Shown here: piece after piece, positions 1-9,477 of the stretch | Numbering within the stretch: the first letter of the stretch is position 1 | How the letters are laid out: each line of letters begins with the position of its first letter | DNA from: Gracilimonas halophila | GTDB lineage: Bacteria > Bacteroidota > Rhodothermia > Balneolales > Balneolaceae | Reading direction: 5' to 3' | Length of the DNA stretch: 64,000 nucleotides | Assembly: GCF_042684365.1 (NCBI RefSeq) | Contig: NZ_JBHULI010000024.1 | Coordinates: forward strand, 62,001 to 126,000 | Position numbers and translations under genes: made by a program | Notes under the pieces: generated by a model | What the model was told of the DNA's origin: nothing | The model's database searches: none | Seen by the model: the letters and a program-made list of their open reading frames with translations, nothing else

Positions 1-9
1 TGATCCAAA

Positions 10-2910
10 TTGCGGAGGAAGCGGTTAATTAAGTTGCTAGCTAAATTTTTTAATCTCTTAATTTTATTATTACCTCTGTCTATACCGGTGGCTGGGCAGG
101 GGTTTTCATTTCATTTCTATTATCCGCCCGAAGAATACGGTGGCCATGTACAAAACTGGACAGCAGAACAAGATACTAACGGGTTTATATATTTTGGCAA
201 CGGTGACGGCCTGCTGATTTTTGATGGAATTGACTGGAAAAATATACACATTGGTGAAACTGGACGAGGCACCTCCATATACTCAAGTACTGATGGACGG
301 GTATATGTTAGCGGTCAATCAGATTTTGGATTTATAAAACCGGACTCTGTAAACAATATAGAATACCATTCTCTTTCAAAAGAATACGGGAAAAGAGCAC
401 TCCCTCAGTTTGAAACCCATGAATGGAATAATGCCATCTATTTTCGACATTTAGATGGTATCAACAAGTACGATGATGATGAATTGCGGAGTTTTCCAAT
501 ACCTGATGACACTCTTTTTGGATACTCAGTAATTGCGGGCGATTCTTTGATTTTAGGCTCGCGGAAAGGGATGGTGAGTTTTAACCAAAAAGAGGTTTTT
601 AAAAGGATAAAAGGCTCTTCTTTTTTAAAGGGAGATGTGATATATGTCGCTTTTCAAAAAGATGAAAAAGAATACTTGTTTGGAAGCAGTCAAAATTTAC
701 TTTTCACATACGATGGGAATACATTTCAAAAATTTGAAACGAAAGCGGATCAATATTTACAAGAAAATCAGATTTATGACGGGATAAAAATCCATGAAGA
801 CCTATTTGCTTTTGCTACTTTGTATGGAGGAGTGGTTTTTATTGATGGGGAAGGAGAAATGGTTAAAATTTTTAATGAGAATACCGGGTTGGCCAACAAC
901 ATGGTGTACGATCTTTATCTTGATAAAGAAAAAAACCTCTGGATTGGCTTACAAAAAGGCATACAAAAACTTCTTATTACCGACAATCTGATACACTATG
1001 GAGAGCATTCGGGTTTAAATGATGTAGTGCTAAATATTTCTTTCTCAGAAAATTATACTTGGGTGCATACTATTTTCGGGCTGTTCGTGAGCCGTTACCT
1101 CGAGCAAGAAAAGGTTATTCTTTTTGACCCTGTTGATTTTGAACCCTCTATCACATCTTTAATAACCTGGAGAAACAGGTCTTATATTTTGGCTGAGGAT
1201 GGTTTATATCAAACCTCTGATAATCAAATTGGTGACAGAATTCTGGATTTTCCACATATGGTTCAGGTGGAAGAGGCTGGGGATGATCAGCTTCAATTCT
1301 TAACCCCCGAAAGAATCATTGCATACAAAGGGGCAACGGTTTCTACAAGCCCAGTAAATATTGATATTAATTTCAGCCAAGCAATGAGATGGAAAGAAGA
1401 GCTATATATTAGAAACAAATCAAATGGGTTATACAAAGTTTTAAAAGAAAGAATCGTCCAATTTCCTGTTGAGAATGACCAAGATTTAGGCATTTCATTC
1501 TTTAATACGATGGGTATCATTGAAAATAGTCTTTTTGTTGGAACAGAAGGTGAGGGAGAAAATGGCGGACTTTATGTTTTACAGGAAGAAAATAACCGGC
1601 TATCACGTAATCATCTTTTTGATAAAAACACAAACCTGAATGGTCGTCAGGTTATGAGTTTTAGCCAGTGTTCGGAAAGTCAAATTTGGTTCTATGCCAA
1701 TAAAAAAATAATCAAGCTTGTTAAAATTGAGGGCGTATGGACGCCCGATGATTCATCTTTTGGATTAATAAAGAATGAAAGCACTTCTGATACAATAGAA
1801 GGAATAAAATGTATGGGAGATAGTGTTTGGTTCTGGGGAACTAAAGGGATTTTTTATCTTAAAAATCCTGATTTTACTTACAATAGTAAATTTAAATCCA
1901 ACATTACCTCTGTTTTCATTGACCGAGATTCTCTGGTTTTTGGAGGATATGGGAAACCAAAATCTGAGTTAATATTCCCCTACAAAGACAACGAGCTTCG
2001 TTTCACCTATGCAGCTGCAAGTTATATTGACCCCGATCGCAATCGATGTCAGGTAAAATTGGAAGGCTTTGACCAGAATTGGAGTAACTGGACTTCCGAA
2101 ACTCAAAAGGATTATACCAACATCCCAGAAGGAGAGTATTCGTTTTTGATACGAAGCAAGAATGTGTATGATGTGGAAGGGAGCACTGCATCGATTTCAT
2201 TCAGTATTCTCCCACCATGGTATCGCACGTGGTGGGCATATTTACTCTATACAGTTACTATAGCTGGTATCTTATATACTGCTTACAAGATCAGGGTAAA
2301 CCAGTTGTTGAGGGTTGAGCGTATTCGAAATGATATTGCCATTGACCTCCATGATGAGGTAAGTGCCACTCTCAGCAGCATCAGTTATTTTGCAGAGGCC
2401 ATTCAAAGTGATAAGGTTAAAAAAGATAAAGACCGTTTTGTGAAGCTTATCGCTAACAGTGCCGGAGATGCAAAAGAAAAGATCACCGATATCGTTTGGG
2501 CTATCAATCCTGAACATGACGACTGGCAGGCTTTTCTGTCAAAATGCAGGAGATATGCTTCTGATCTTTTGGAAAGCAAAGGCATAAAATACAGTCTTAA
2601 GATCGATGAATATATTCCCGGAAAACTGGATATGCAGCTCCGTCAGCATTTATGGTTGATCTTCAAAGAGATGGTGACCAATGCCGCCCGTCACTCTGAC
2701 GCAAAACAGTTGGATGTGATCATGAATTATGAAGACGGAGTACTGAAATTGGTGGTTCAGGATGATGGAAAAGGGATGAACATCGATAAAGTTAAAAAAG
2801 GAAATGGTTTGGTAAATATCCAAAAGAGGGTTGATCTGATTGAGGGAGAAATCACCCTTAAAACCTCTGAAGGATTTGGTACCCGCTGGATTCTAAAAGT
2901 CTCGGTTTAA
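10..2910 (+). CDS. Two-component sensor histidine kinase with periplasmic propeller (Y_Y_Y type)
   Basis: Membrane sensor kinase that should phosphorylate the response regulator encoded next. A hydrophobic signal segment (residues about 9-29) precedes a long periplasmic region with repeated W/GL-type propeller motifs. A Y_Y_Y domain follows (about 660-737), then one membrane helix (about 741-763). The cytoplasmic part has a HisKA_3 dimerisation helix with the DLHDEV phospho-acceptor (His about 781) and a HATPase_c domain with an N-box (TNAARHSD) and DDGKGM. This layout resembles hybrid-like carbohydrate sensors of Bacteroidota but without the fused receiver. An in-frame stop lies at 1-3, so the start is inside the window: TTG at 10, or TTG at 34, which has GGAGGAAG at 14-21 in front of it. 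The family is clear; the ligand is unknown. Confidence 0.88.
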   Translation: MRRKRLIKLLAKFFNLLILLLPLSIPVAGQGFSFHFYYPPEEYGGHVQNWTAEQDTNGFIYFGNGDGLLIFDGIDWKNIHIGETGRGTSIYSSTDGRVYVSGQSDFGFIKPDSVNNIEYHSLSKEYGKRALPQFETHEWNNAIYFRHLDGINKYDDDELRSFPIPDDTLFGYSVIAGDSLILGSRKGMVSFNQKEVFKRIKGSSFLKGDVIYVAFQKDEKEYLFGSSQNLLFTYDGNTFQKFETKADQYLQENQIYDGIKIHEDLFAFATLYGGVVFIDGEGEMVKIFNENTGLANNMVYDLYLDKEKNLWIGLQKGIQKLLITDNLIHYGEHSGLNDVVLNISFSENYTWVHTIFGLFVSRYLEQEKVILFDPVDFEPSITSLITWRNRSYILAEDGLYQTSDNQIGDRILDFPHMVQVEEAGDDQLQFLTPERIIAYKGATVSTSPVNIDINFSQAMRWKEELYIRNKSNGLYKVLKERIVQFPVENDQDLGISFFNTMGIIENSLFVGTEGEGENGGLYVLQEENNRLSRNHLFDKNTNLNGRQVMSFSQCSESQIWFYANKKIIKLVKIEGVWTPDDSSFGLIKNESTSDTIEGIKCMGDSVWFWGTKGIFYLKNPDFTYNSKFKSNITSVFIDRDSLVFGGYGKPKSELIFPYKDNELRFTYAAASYIDPDRNRCQVKLEGFDQNWSNWTSETQKDYTNIPEGEYSFLIRSKNVYDVEGSTASISFSILPPWYRTWWAYLLYTVTIAGILYTAYKIRVNQLLRVERIRNDIAIDLHDEVSATLSSISYFAEAIQSDKVKKDKDRFVKLIANSAGDAKEKITDIVWAINPEHDDWQAFLSKCRRYASDLLESKGIKYSLKIDEYIPGKLDMQLRQHLWLIFKEMVTNAARHSDAKQLDVIMNYEDGVLKLVVQDDGKGMNIDKVKKGNGLVNIQKRVDLIEGEITLKTSEGFGTRWILKVSV

Positions 2911-2925
2911 ATAAAAACCACATTG

Positions 2926-2950
2926 TTATGCAGTGCTATTTTCTGCATAA
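2926..2950 (+). promoter_or_regulatory. Perfect 8-bp inverted repeat between kinase and regulator genes
   Basis: TTATGCAG (2926-2933) and CTGCATAA (2943-2950) form a perfect dyad around a 9-base spacer, in the 75-base gap between the kinase and response regulator genes. There is no following U-tract, so it is not a typical terminator. It may be an operator or an mRNA hairpin. Its left flank (ACCACATNNTNATGC) resembles a sequence just after the regulator gene near 3650. Confidence 0.35.
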
Positions 2951-2985
2951 GCACATAGATTTAAACATCTAATCTAAATCGCAAA

Positions 2986-3630
2986 ATGGATCACGTGATA
3001 AAAATAGGCATAGTAGAAGATAATGAGTATATGAGAGAAGGATGGGAGACTTTCATTGAGCATGAGGATGACCTTTCAGTGATAGGTAGTTTTGGGTCCT
3101 GTGAAGAAGCGTTCGAGTCGACAGCCATTAACAGAGTTGATCTTATGATCATGGATATTGGGTTGCCGGGTATGACCGGCATAGAGGGGGTTAAGTATAT
3201 GCGTGAACATCACCCGGATGTGAATATCATAATGGCAACCATACACGATGACGATGATCATATTTTCGATGCTTTGAAAGCCGGTGCAGTTGGTTATCTC
3301 ATGAAAAAAGTAACTCCGGACGAATTGGTTGAAGCAATTAGGAATGCGCACGAAGGTGGCTCACCTATCACACCGAATATTGCCCGCAAGATCATTTCAA
3401 CTTTTCAGCAGGCAGCAGATATGGAAGAAGAACTCTCAGAACGGGAGATCCAGATCTTAAATCAACTATCCACAGGCCGGTCTTATGCTGCCATAGGGAA
3501 AGAGATCTATCTGTCAGTGGATGGAGTCCGCCATCATATTCGGAATATTTATCAAAAACTGGAGGTTCACAGCCGCTCAGAGGCTATTGCAAAAGGAATC
3601 AATAAAAAAATTATCCGCCCAAATGATTGA
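2986..3630 (+). CDS. LuxR/NarL-type response regulator
   Basis: DNA-binding response regulator paired with the upstream kinase. The receiver domain (about 1-120) has the acidic pair E11-D12, the phospho-acceptor in the MDIGLPG motif (D57) and a conserved Lys near 106. The C-terminal LuxR-type helix-turn-helix (about 150-210) includes LSEREIQIL and the recognition segment with VRHHIRNIYQKL. At 214 residues it has the normal family length. It lies 75 bases after the kinase on the same strand, with a strong terminator about 100 bases downstream, so the pair looks like one unit. Target genes cannot be read from the sequence. Confidence 0.93.
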   Translation: MDHVIKIGIVEDNEYMREGWETFIEHEDDLSVIGSFGSCEEAFESTAINRVDLMIMDIGLPGMTGIEGVKYMREHHPDVNIIMATIHDDDDHIFDALKAGAVGYLMKKVTPDELVEAIRNAHEGGSPITPNIARKIISTFQQAADMEEELSEREIQILNQLSTGRSYAAIGKEIYLSVDGVRHHIRNIYQKLEVHSRSEAIAKGINKKIIRPND

Positions 3631-3735
3631 CAGATCATATATCAAGACCACATAATCATGCGGTTCATTTCTAAATAGCCTTTTTTAGTTTTTTAAAACA
3701 TTAGTCCTTCCAAGACTAAACTAACCTAATACACC

Positions 3736-3771
3736 AAAACCCTGCTTTTTGATAAAAGCAGGGTTTTTTTA
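3736..3771 (+). terminator. Rho-independent terminator after the two-component pair
   Basis: A perfect 14-bp stem (AAAACCCTGCTTTT / AAAAGCAGGGTTTT) with a TGAT loop runs into a T-tract. It closes the kinase-regulator unit before the AtuA-like gene. Confidence 0.93.
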
Positions 3772-3838
3772 TTTCACATGCAGTGAAAATATCCCGATAT
3801 TCAGCGCGAATTTCAGTTGTATCAAATAAGCAGTTTTT

Positions 3839-5209
3839 ATGAAAGAGTTTATCCGAATTGCATCAGGTCAGGGTTTTTGGGGCGATCTTCCAAATGCTCC
3901 GGTTAATCAGGCTAAAAAAGGGCCCATTGATTACCTTGTTATGGATTATCTGGCTGAAGTAACAATGTCCATTATGCAGAAACAAAGAATGCGAAATCCG
4001 GATTGGGGATATGCCAGGGATTTTGTGAATGTTGTGGAACAGGTGTTGCCCGAGATCAAAAATGATGGTATCAAGGTTATAAGCAATGCCGGAGGGGTGA
4101 ACCCAAATGCTTGTAAAGATGAGATCCTTAAAGTTGCAAAAGAGAAAGGATATACGGGACTCAAGGTAGCTGTGGTAGACGGGGATGATATACTGGATCA
4201 GATTGATGAGCTTATTGCTGATGGGCATGAGCTTAAGAACATGGATAATGGCCGACCGATCTCAACCATCAAAGACCAGCTATTGAGTGCCAATGTATAT
4301 TTTGGATGTCAGCCTATAGTTGAGGCATTGGCAAAAGGTGCGGATGTGATCATTACCGGACGAGTTACAGATACCGGTCTTACCCTCGCCCCCATGATCC
4401 ACGAGTTTGGCTGGGAATTGGATGATTTTGACAAGATGGCGGTAGGAACAATTGCAGGCCATATCCTTGAATGTGGAGCACAATCCTCAGGCGGTAACTT
4501 CACGGACTGGGAAAAGGTTGAAGACTTTACAGATATAGGCTTCCCTATCGTACAGGCATATCCTGACGGTGATTTTTTTGTTACTAAACATGAGGGAACC
4601 GGTGGGCTTGTAAGTGCGATGACGGTAAAAGAGCAATTACTTTATGAAATTGGGGATCCGGCAGAGTATATCACTCCGGACGTGATAGCAGATTTTACAT
4701 CCATAAAAGTGGAAGAGACTGAAAAGAACAAAGTTAAAGTAACCGGAATTAAAGGCCATCCTGATACACCGACTTATAAAGTTTCAGCAAGCTATAATGA
4801 CGGGTATAAATTATCGGCAACGCTTGTTTACTGTTGGCCTGATGCACTAAAGAAAGCTGTAAAGGGTGCAGAGATCTTAGAGAAAAGGGCAGAAAATCTT
4901 GGGCTTCAATTCAATGAGTTCAACAAAGAATACATCGGTTACAATGGTAATTCGGAACAGCCGGTTACGGAGGAAGCTCTGAATACTGAATTTGATGAAA
5001 TTCAGATGAGGATTTCAGTATCTGGAGAACGTAAAAACGATTTAAATCGCTTTGGGATGGAAATTGCACCTCTTATCTTAACCGGTCCAAGTGGAGTAAC
5101 AGGCTTTGCCGGGGGGCGTCCAAAAGCAAGTGATGTAGTGGCTTACTGGCCTGCCTTATTGGATAAAGAGGCTGTCACACCAAGAGTTACCGTTTTTGAA
5201 ATAGATTAA
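3839..5209 (+). CDS. AtuA-like protein (acyclic terpene utilization family, DUF1446)
   Basis: This 456-residue protein matches the AtuA/DUF1446 family. Supporting features are the N-terminal SGQGFWGDLPNAP, the GGVNPNAC segment, ADVIITGRVTDTGLTLAP near residue 170, and a Gly-rich ECGAQSSGGNFTDW stretch. Family members occur in acyclic terpene (citronellol/geraniol) and leucine-like catabolic clusters, but their biochemical role is not settled. None of the usual partners (geranyl-CoA carboxylase or acyl-CoA dehydrogenase) is adjacent, so the substrate cannot be inferred here. The start is ATG at 3839, soon after the preceding terminator. The renalase-like gene follows after 38 bases and may be co-transcribed. 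Confidence 0.8.
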   Translation: MKEFIRIASGQGFWGDLPNAPVNQAKKGPIDYLVMDYLAEVTMSIMQKQRMRNPDWGYARDFVNVVEQVLPEIKNDGIKVISNAGGVNPNACKDEILKVAKEKGYTGLKVAVVDGDDILDQIDELIADGHELKNMDNGRPISTIKDQLLSANVYFGCQPIVEALAKGADVIITGRVTDTGLTLAPMIHEFGWELDDFDKMAVGTIAGHILECGAQSSGGNFTDWEKVEDFTDIGFPIVQAYPDGDFFVTKHEGTGGLVSAMTVKEQLLYEIGDPAEYITPDVIADFTSIKVEETEKNKVKVTGIKGHPDTPTYKVSASYNDGYKLSATLVYCWPDALKKAVKGAEILEKRAENLGLQFNEFNKEYIGYNGNSEQPVTEEALNTEFDEIQMRISVSGERKNDLNRFGMEIAPLILTGPSGVTGFAGGRPKASDVVAYWPALLDKEAVTPRVTVFEID

Positions 5210-5247
5210 ATATAACCGCCGATAATTTTTTTAACGGCAAAATACAG

Positions 5248-6282
5248 ATGAATATGAAGATCGCAGTTATTGGAGCAGGAATTTCAGGTTTGGCAGCAGG
5301 ACGTGAATTAGTAAAAGCTGGACACGAAGTTGTCGTTTTTGAAAAAAGTGGTGGTTACGGAGGCCGTTTAGCTACCCGGTATGCGGGTAAAGGAAATGAG
5401 CAAAAGCTTGACCATGGGGTTCCTTACTTCACAGCCACATCAGATGAGTTTAAAGAGCTTGTTGCTGAGTTAACATCCAAAGGGATCTTGAGTACCTGGA
5501 GTGGAACTTTTGTACACCGAAATGAAAGCGGTGAAATATCTGAAGTAACTCCTGATTCTGAATATTACTTTGCAAAAGAAGGAATGAATTCTATTGGTAA
5601 GTATATTGGTCGAAATCTTGATATTCGCCTTAATGAGAAAGTGGGAGGGTTGACACACATTGGTGAAAACCGAAGAAAGAAGAAAAGCTGGATGCTGAAT
5701 TTCCCCACTGCGTTAACCGAAAGTGCAGACGCCGTTGTGATCTCAGCCCCGGCTCGTCAAGCTTATGCCTTGCTCAATACCACAATCGATGAGATAGAAA
5801 CATTGAAAATGGTTCGTGAAATAGACGAGGTGGAATATGAGTCTCAGTTTACACTTCTCACAGGTTATTCCGGAGTACAAATGCCGGATTGGAATGCTTT
5901 GGAATGTGATGATGATATCATTGAATGGATATCAAATGAATCCACTAAAAGAGAATCTGGCAAGAATACCTTAGTAATTCATACAACTTCTGAATTTGCT
6001 AAAATGAACATGAACTCTGATCGTCAAAAAGTTGAAGATCTTATTGCAGATCGGCTTATAACGATACTGGGGGGATGGGCCGGACTTCCGGAATGGCAAC
6101 AGCTTCACTTCTGGAGATACAGTCGAGTTAAGAATCCTCTGCCGCACGATTTTATGGAGATACGAGGAAACGACACTCCGCTTGCTTTGGTTGGTGGTTA
6201 TATAAATGGCAACACCGTTGAATCGGCATACCTTTCAGGATTAAAGCTCGGAAAACACTGGGCTGAACAATTCGCTGACTAA
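5248..6282 (+). CDS. Renalase-like FAD-dependent amine oxidase / NAD(P)-binding flavoprotein
   Basis: Soluble flavoprotein of the NAD(P)/FAD-dependent oxidoreductase (amine oxidase) superfamily. The Rossmann FAD motif GAGISGLAAG (residues 9-18) is followed by FEKSGGYGGRLATR, the second dinucleotide-contact segment seen in renalase-like proteins. A C-terminal GGYINGNTVESAYLSG segment resembles the second FAD-contact site of the family. Its 344 residues are normal for bacterial renalase-like proteins, which oxidise aberrant NAD(P)H isomers in characterised cases; the substrate here is not known. ATG at 5248 and ATG at 5254 are both possible starts. Confidence 0.8.
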   Translation: MNMKIAVIGAGISGLAAGRELVKAGHEVVVFEKSGGYGGRLATRYAGKGNEQKLDHGVPYFTATSDEFKELVAELTSKGILSTWSGTFVHRNESGEISEVTPDSEYYFAKEGMNSIGKYIGRNLDIRLNEKVGGLTHIGENRRKKKSWMLNFPTALTESADAVVISAPARQAYALLNTTIDEIETLKMVREIDEVEYESQFTLLTGYSGVQMPDWNALECDDDIIEWISNESTKRESGKNTLVIHTTSEFAKMNMNSDRQKVEDLIADRLITILGGWAGLPEWQQLHFWRYSRVKNPLPHDFMEIRGNDTPLALVGGYINGNTVESAYLSGLKLGKHWAEQFAD

Positions 6283-6315
6283 AAAATAACATTAAGCCAA
6301 CTAACCGGAATAGGT

Positions 6316-8109
6316 TTGGGCGCTCTAAAAGAACTCAATAAATACCTCAAGAAGTATAAAGGCACGATGATACTCGGAGCCCTTTTCTTGACGGCTTCCA
6401 ATTTCTTCCTCGTTTGGATACCGGTGCTTATACGTCGTACCATGGATGAAGTGGAATCCCTCGAGGGAAGGGGGTTTGAAGTCCCATCCAGTATTGTTCA
6501 AACACTTTTTTCTACAGAAGCTTCTAAGATTCTGGCTACCAATTCTTTGATACTAATTGGAACAGTAATGTTGTATGGAGTCCTGTTATTTGCTACACGT
6601 CAAACCCTGATAGTGACATCTCGGAAGGTAGAGTTTGATATCCGGAATGATATTGTGAAGAAATTAATGAATTTGTCCCAGCGCTATTTTGCTGAAAATT
6701 CATCCGGAGAAACCTATGTAAGGGCTACTGAAGATGTTGGCAAGGTACGTGATTACTATGGGCCGGTTATTATGTACAGTATCAATACCGTAACACGTGC
6801 CGGTTTCGTACTTACCATGATGTTTTTTGTTAACCCTGAACTAACCTTTTGGGCGCTTATTCCCCTTCCTTTCATTTCTGTATTTGCTTATTGGATAACC
6901 GGATTTATACATCGGCATTCAACCATTATTCAGGAGCAATATTCTTCCATGGCAGGTCGCGCAAAAGAGACCTTTTCAGCTATACGTTTGATCAAAGCCT
7001 ACAATCGCATCGACCATGAGCAGCAGCTTTTTGAAAATGAAAGTGAGGATTACCGGAAAAAGAAACTGCGGCTTGATATGATCGAATCCTTGTTTCATCC
7101 TGCTCTCAACTTCCTTATTGGGTTGTCATTACTGATTGTGGTGTGGAAAGGAGGAGAGATGGTGATAGAAGGAACTATCACAGTAGGTAACATTGCAGAA
7201 TTTCTGATCTATGTTGCATACCTGACCTGGCCTGTAGCTGCTTTGGGTTACACGACTAATCGATTTCAGCGATCACTTGCCTCATGGAATAGAATTCAGG
7301 AATTAATGAACGAACCGATCGAGATCAAAGATGCTGAAGGCAAAGTAGATCAAGAAGTGAAGGGACATTTAGAATTTAAGGATGTAGGTTTTCATTATCC
7401 CGGTTCAGACGAAATGGTTCTCAAGAATATATCGTTTGAGATAAATCCAGGTGAGAATATCGCTATTGTAGGAAGAACAGGTTCAGGGAAATCAACACTG
7501 GTGCAATTAATCCCCAGGTTATTTGACCCAACGGAAGGAGAGATATTATTGGATGGTGAAAACCTAAAAAAATGGTCTCTTTCAAGAATTAGGGATGCAA
7601 TCGGTTTTGTCCCTCAGGAAACCTTTTTATTTTCAGATACCATAGGTGATAATATCGCATTTGGTGTTGAGGATGCTTCACAAGGATTAATAGAAGCGGC
7701 AGCAGAGAAGGCTCAGGTAAAAGAGAATATTTTGGATTTTGAGAAAAAATTTAAGACTATGCTTGGAGAGCGGGGTATTACCTTATCAGGTGGACAAAAG
7801 CAAAGGACAGCAATAGCGAGAGCCCTGATCAAAGCCCCCAAGATCTTAATATTTGATGACTCTTTGAGTGCAGTGGATACAAAAACGGAAGACGCGATCT
7901 TAAAACATTTACGACAAGAGTTAAGCGGAAGAACAACCATTATGATCAGTCATCGCATTTCCACAATTAAAGACGCTGACAAAATCTACTATATAGAAGA
8001 AGGACAGATTGTAGAGACAGGTACCCATGAAGCTTTATTGGCTAAAGATGGCAGATATACAGCCATGTATAACAAACAAATATTAGAACAAGAATTGGCA
8101 GAAATATAA
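6316..8109 (+). CDS. ABC exporter half-transporter, YheI-like (degenerate Walker B)
   Basis: Full half-transporter: an N-terminal six-helix ABC_membrane domain (about 15-300) fused to an ATPase domain. Walker A is GRTGSGKST (about 386-394), the signature is canonical LSGGQ, and Walker B reads ILIFDD followed by SLSAVD. The catalytic Glu after Walker B is therefore Asp. That pattern is typical of the 'degenerate site' subunit of heterodimeric exporters (YheI, TM287). The likely partner is the half-transporter at 9478, beyond the RNase Z-like gene. The start is TTG at 6316 after a GGAATAGG stretch; no in-frame ATG lies at the conserved N-terminus. The substrate is unknown (drugs or lipids in characterised relatives). 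Confidence 0.9.
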   Translation: MGALKELNKYLKKYKGTMILGALFLTASNFFLVWIPVLIRRTMDEVESLEGRGFEVPSSIVQTLFSTEASKILATNSLILIGTVMLYGVLLFATRQTLIVTSRKVEFDIRNDIVKKLMNLSQRYFAENSSGETYVRATEDVGKVRDYYGPVIMYSINTVTRAGFVLTMMFFVNPELTFWALIPLPFISVFAYWITGFIHRHSTIIQEQYSSMAGRAKETFSAIRLIKAYNRIDHEQQLFENESEDYRKKKLRLDMIESLFHPALNFLIGLSLLIVVWKGGEMVIEGTITVGNIAEFLIYVAYLTWPVAALGYTTNRFQRSLASWNRIQELMNEPIEIKDAEGKVDQEVKGHLEFKDVGFHYPGSDEMVLKNISFEINPGENIAIVGRTGSGKSTLVQLIPRLFDPTEGEILLDGENLKKWSLSRIRDAIGFVPQETFLFSDTIGDNIAFGVEDASQGLIEAAAEKAQVKENILDFEKKFKTMLGERGITLSGGQKQRTAIARALIKAPKILIFDDSLSAVDTKTEDAILKHLRQELSGRTTIMISHRISTIKDADKIYYIEEGQIVETGTHEALLAKDGRYTAMYNKQILEQELAEI

Positions 8110-8175
8110 ATAAACCGGGGCCACTTGTATGAAAGCAACGCCCCAAATAAAACATACATTACGGGAGATAGAACA

Positions 8176-9465
8176 ATGATTGTAGTACCTTTAGGAGTGG
8201 CATCAGCAACCCCAACAGCCGTCAGGCATTTACCCTCAGTTGCATTATGGAGAGAAGGAAGTGTGTTTCTTTTCGATTGCGGGGAAAATGCACAAATGCG
8301 CATGTTGCAAGCCGGTATCAAGAGATCAAAGATCGAAGCAATTTTTATCACACATTTTGATGTGGACCACTATTCAGGATTACTTGGATTACTGGCCACA
8401 CTTCAGCTTCAACGCAGAGAAAAACCATTACACATTGTTGGTCCGAAAGGAATCAAGGACTTTGTAGAATGGAATTTAAAATTTGCGGATATAGATGCTA
8501 ATTATGAGATCACTTTTCATGAGATCGCAGAAGATATTGAATCGGACGTGGTGCATGATGAAGATGAATATTATGTAGAAGCCCGACCGCTAAAACATAC
8601 CAAATTCTGTGTTGGATATCGGTTTCAGGAAAAGGATAAACCCGGAAAAGTTGATGCTGAAAAGGCTGAGAAAATGGGTATATCCAAAGACGAAGAGTTT
8701 AAAGAGTTAAAAGCCGGAAATGATGTAACGCTTGATGATGGCAGTGTTGTTAAATCATCAGATATAGTAGGCCACCCTCGTCCAGGAGACAGCTTTGCTT
8801 ACGTTACTGATACAGAGTACACTCCGAATGCCGTTAAACTGGCGATGAATACCAACATCCTTTATCATGAAGCCACTTTTGGTAAAGATCTGAATGATAA
8901 AGCAGGTGAAACAGGACATTCTTCTACTGTAGATGCTGCACGTGTGGCAACGGAAGCCCAAACCAAACTTTTGGTGATCGGGCATTTCTCAGCTCGTTAC
9001 ACCAATGAGCATGATCTACTGAAAGAAGCCCGTGAAGGATTTTATCCTGCCTGGCTTGCTAACGAACTCCGACCTATTTTCACGGATCCAATGCACGAGC
9101 GTGGTATTATCACTCCGAAGGTTGAGATCAACGAGATCGATAAGAAATCCGGAGGAAGTAATTATAAGGGCAAAAAGAATTACAAGAGTGGCGGCAAGAA
9201 GAATTTCAGAAGCCGTAAAGGCGGAAGCTCCAGCCGTGGAAGAAGCAGTTCCCGAAGCAGCAGTAGCAGTAGTCGGGGGCGAAGCAGCAGTTCCAGCAGT
9301 TCAAAAAGGACTGACAGCCGGGGTAAAAGCGATAATTACAAAAGAAAAACCTATGGAAGCAGCACCTACAGTGCTAACATAAAAGATAAAAAAGACGATT
9401 CTGACTCAAGTTCACCCCGAAAGATCACTCCAAGATCTTCGTATGATGATTTTGACAGATTCTAA
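8176..9465 (+). CDS. RNase Z-like metallo-beta-lactamase-fold protein with Ser/Arg/Lys-rich tail
   Basis: Resembles tRNA 3'-processing endonuclease RNase Z: N-terminal GVASATP, LFDCGENAQMRML, the metal-binding region, a long middle, YHEATF (His about 231) and GHFSARY (His about 270). The first metal motif reads H60-F-D-V-D64-H65, so the second His of HxHxDH is Asp. After about residue 318 comes a 110-residue tail, first Lys/Gly-rich, then made of SSRGRS/RSSSSS-like repeats, and absent from standard RNase Z (about 300 residues). I chose ATG 8176 because GGGAG lies 8 bases upstream and the fold starts there; an in-frame TTG at 8125 would add 17 residues. It sits between the two exporter genes. 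It is either an RNase Z variant or a related hydrolase. Confidence 0.78.
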   Translation: MIVVPLGVASATPTAVRHLPSVALWREGSVFLFDCGENAQMRMLQAGIKRSKIEAIFITHFDVDHYSGLLGLLATLQLQRREKPLHIVGPKGIKDFVEWNLKFADIDANYEITFHEIAEDIESDVVHDEDEYYVEARPLKHTKFCVGYRFQEKDKPGKVDAEKAEKMGISKDEEFKELKAGNDVTLDDGSVVKSSDIVGHPRPGDSFAYVTDTEYTPNAVKLAMNTNILYHEATFGKDLNDKAGETGHSSTVDAARVATEAQTKLLVIGHFSARYTNEHDLLKEAREGFYPAWLANELRPIFTDPMHERGIITPKVEINEIDKKSGGSNYKGKKNYKSGGKKNFRSRKGGSSSRGRSSSRSSSSSSRGRSSSSSSSKRTDSRGKSDNYKRKTYGSSTYSANIKDKKDDSDSSSPRKITPRSSYDDFDRF

Positions 9466-9477
9466 GCAAACAATTAA

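Noticed and set aside
2926..2950. Inverted repeat as a terminator after the kinase gene
   Set aside because: There is no T-tract after the stem and the regulator gene follows; it is listed only as a dyad.
9032..9382. 116-codon plus-strand frame inside the RNase Z-like tail
   Set aside because: Its Ala/Val-rich sequence is the shifted reading of the Ser/Arg repeats; no ribosome site and no independent motif.
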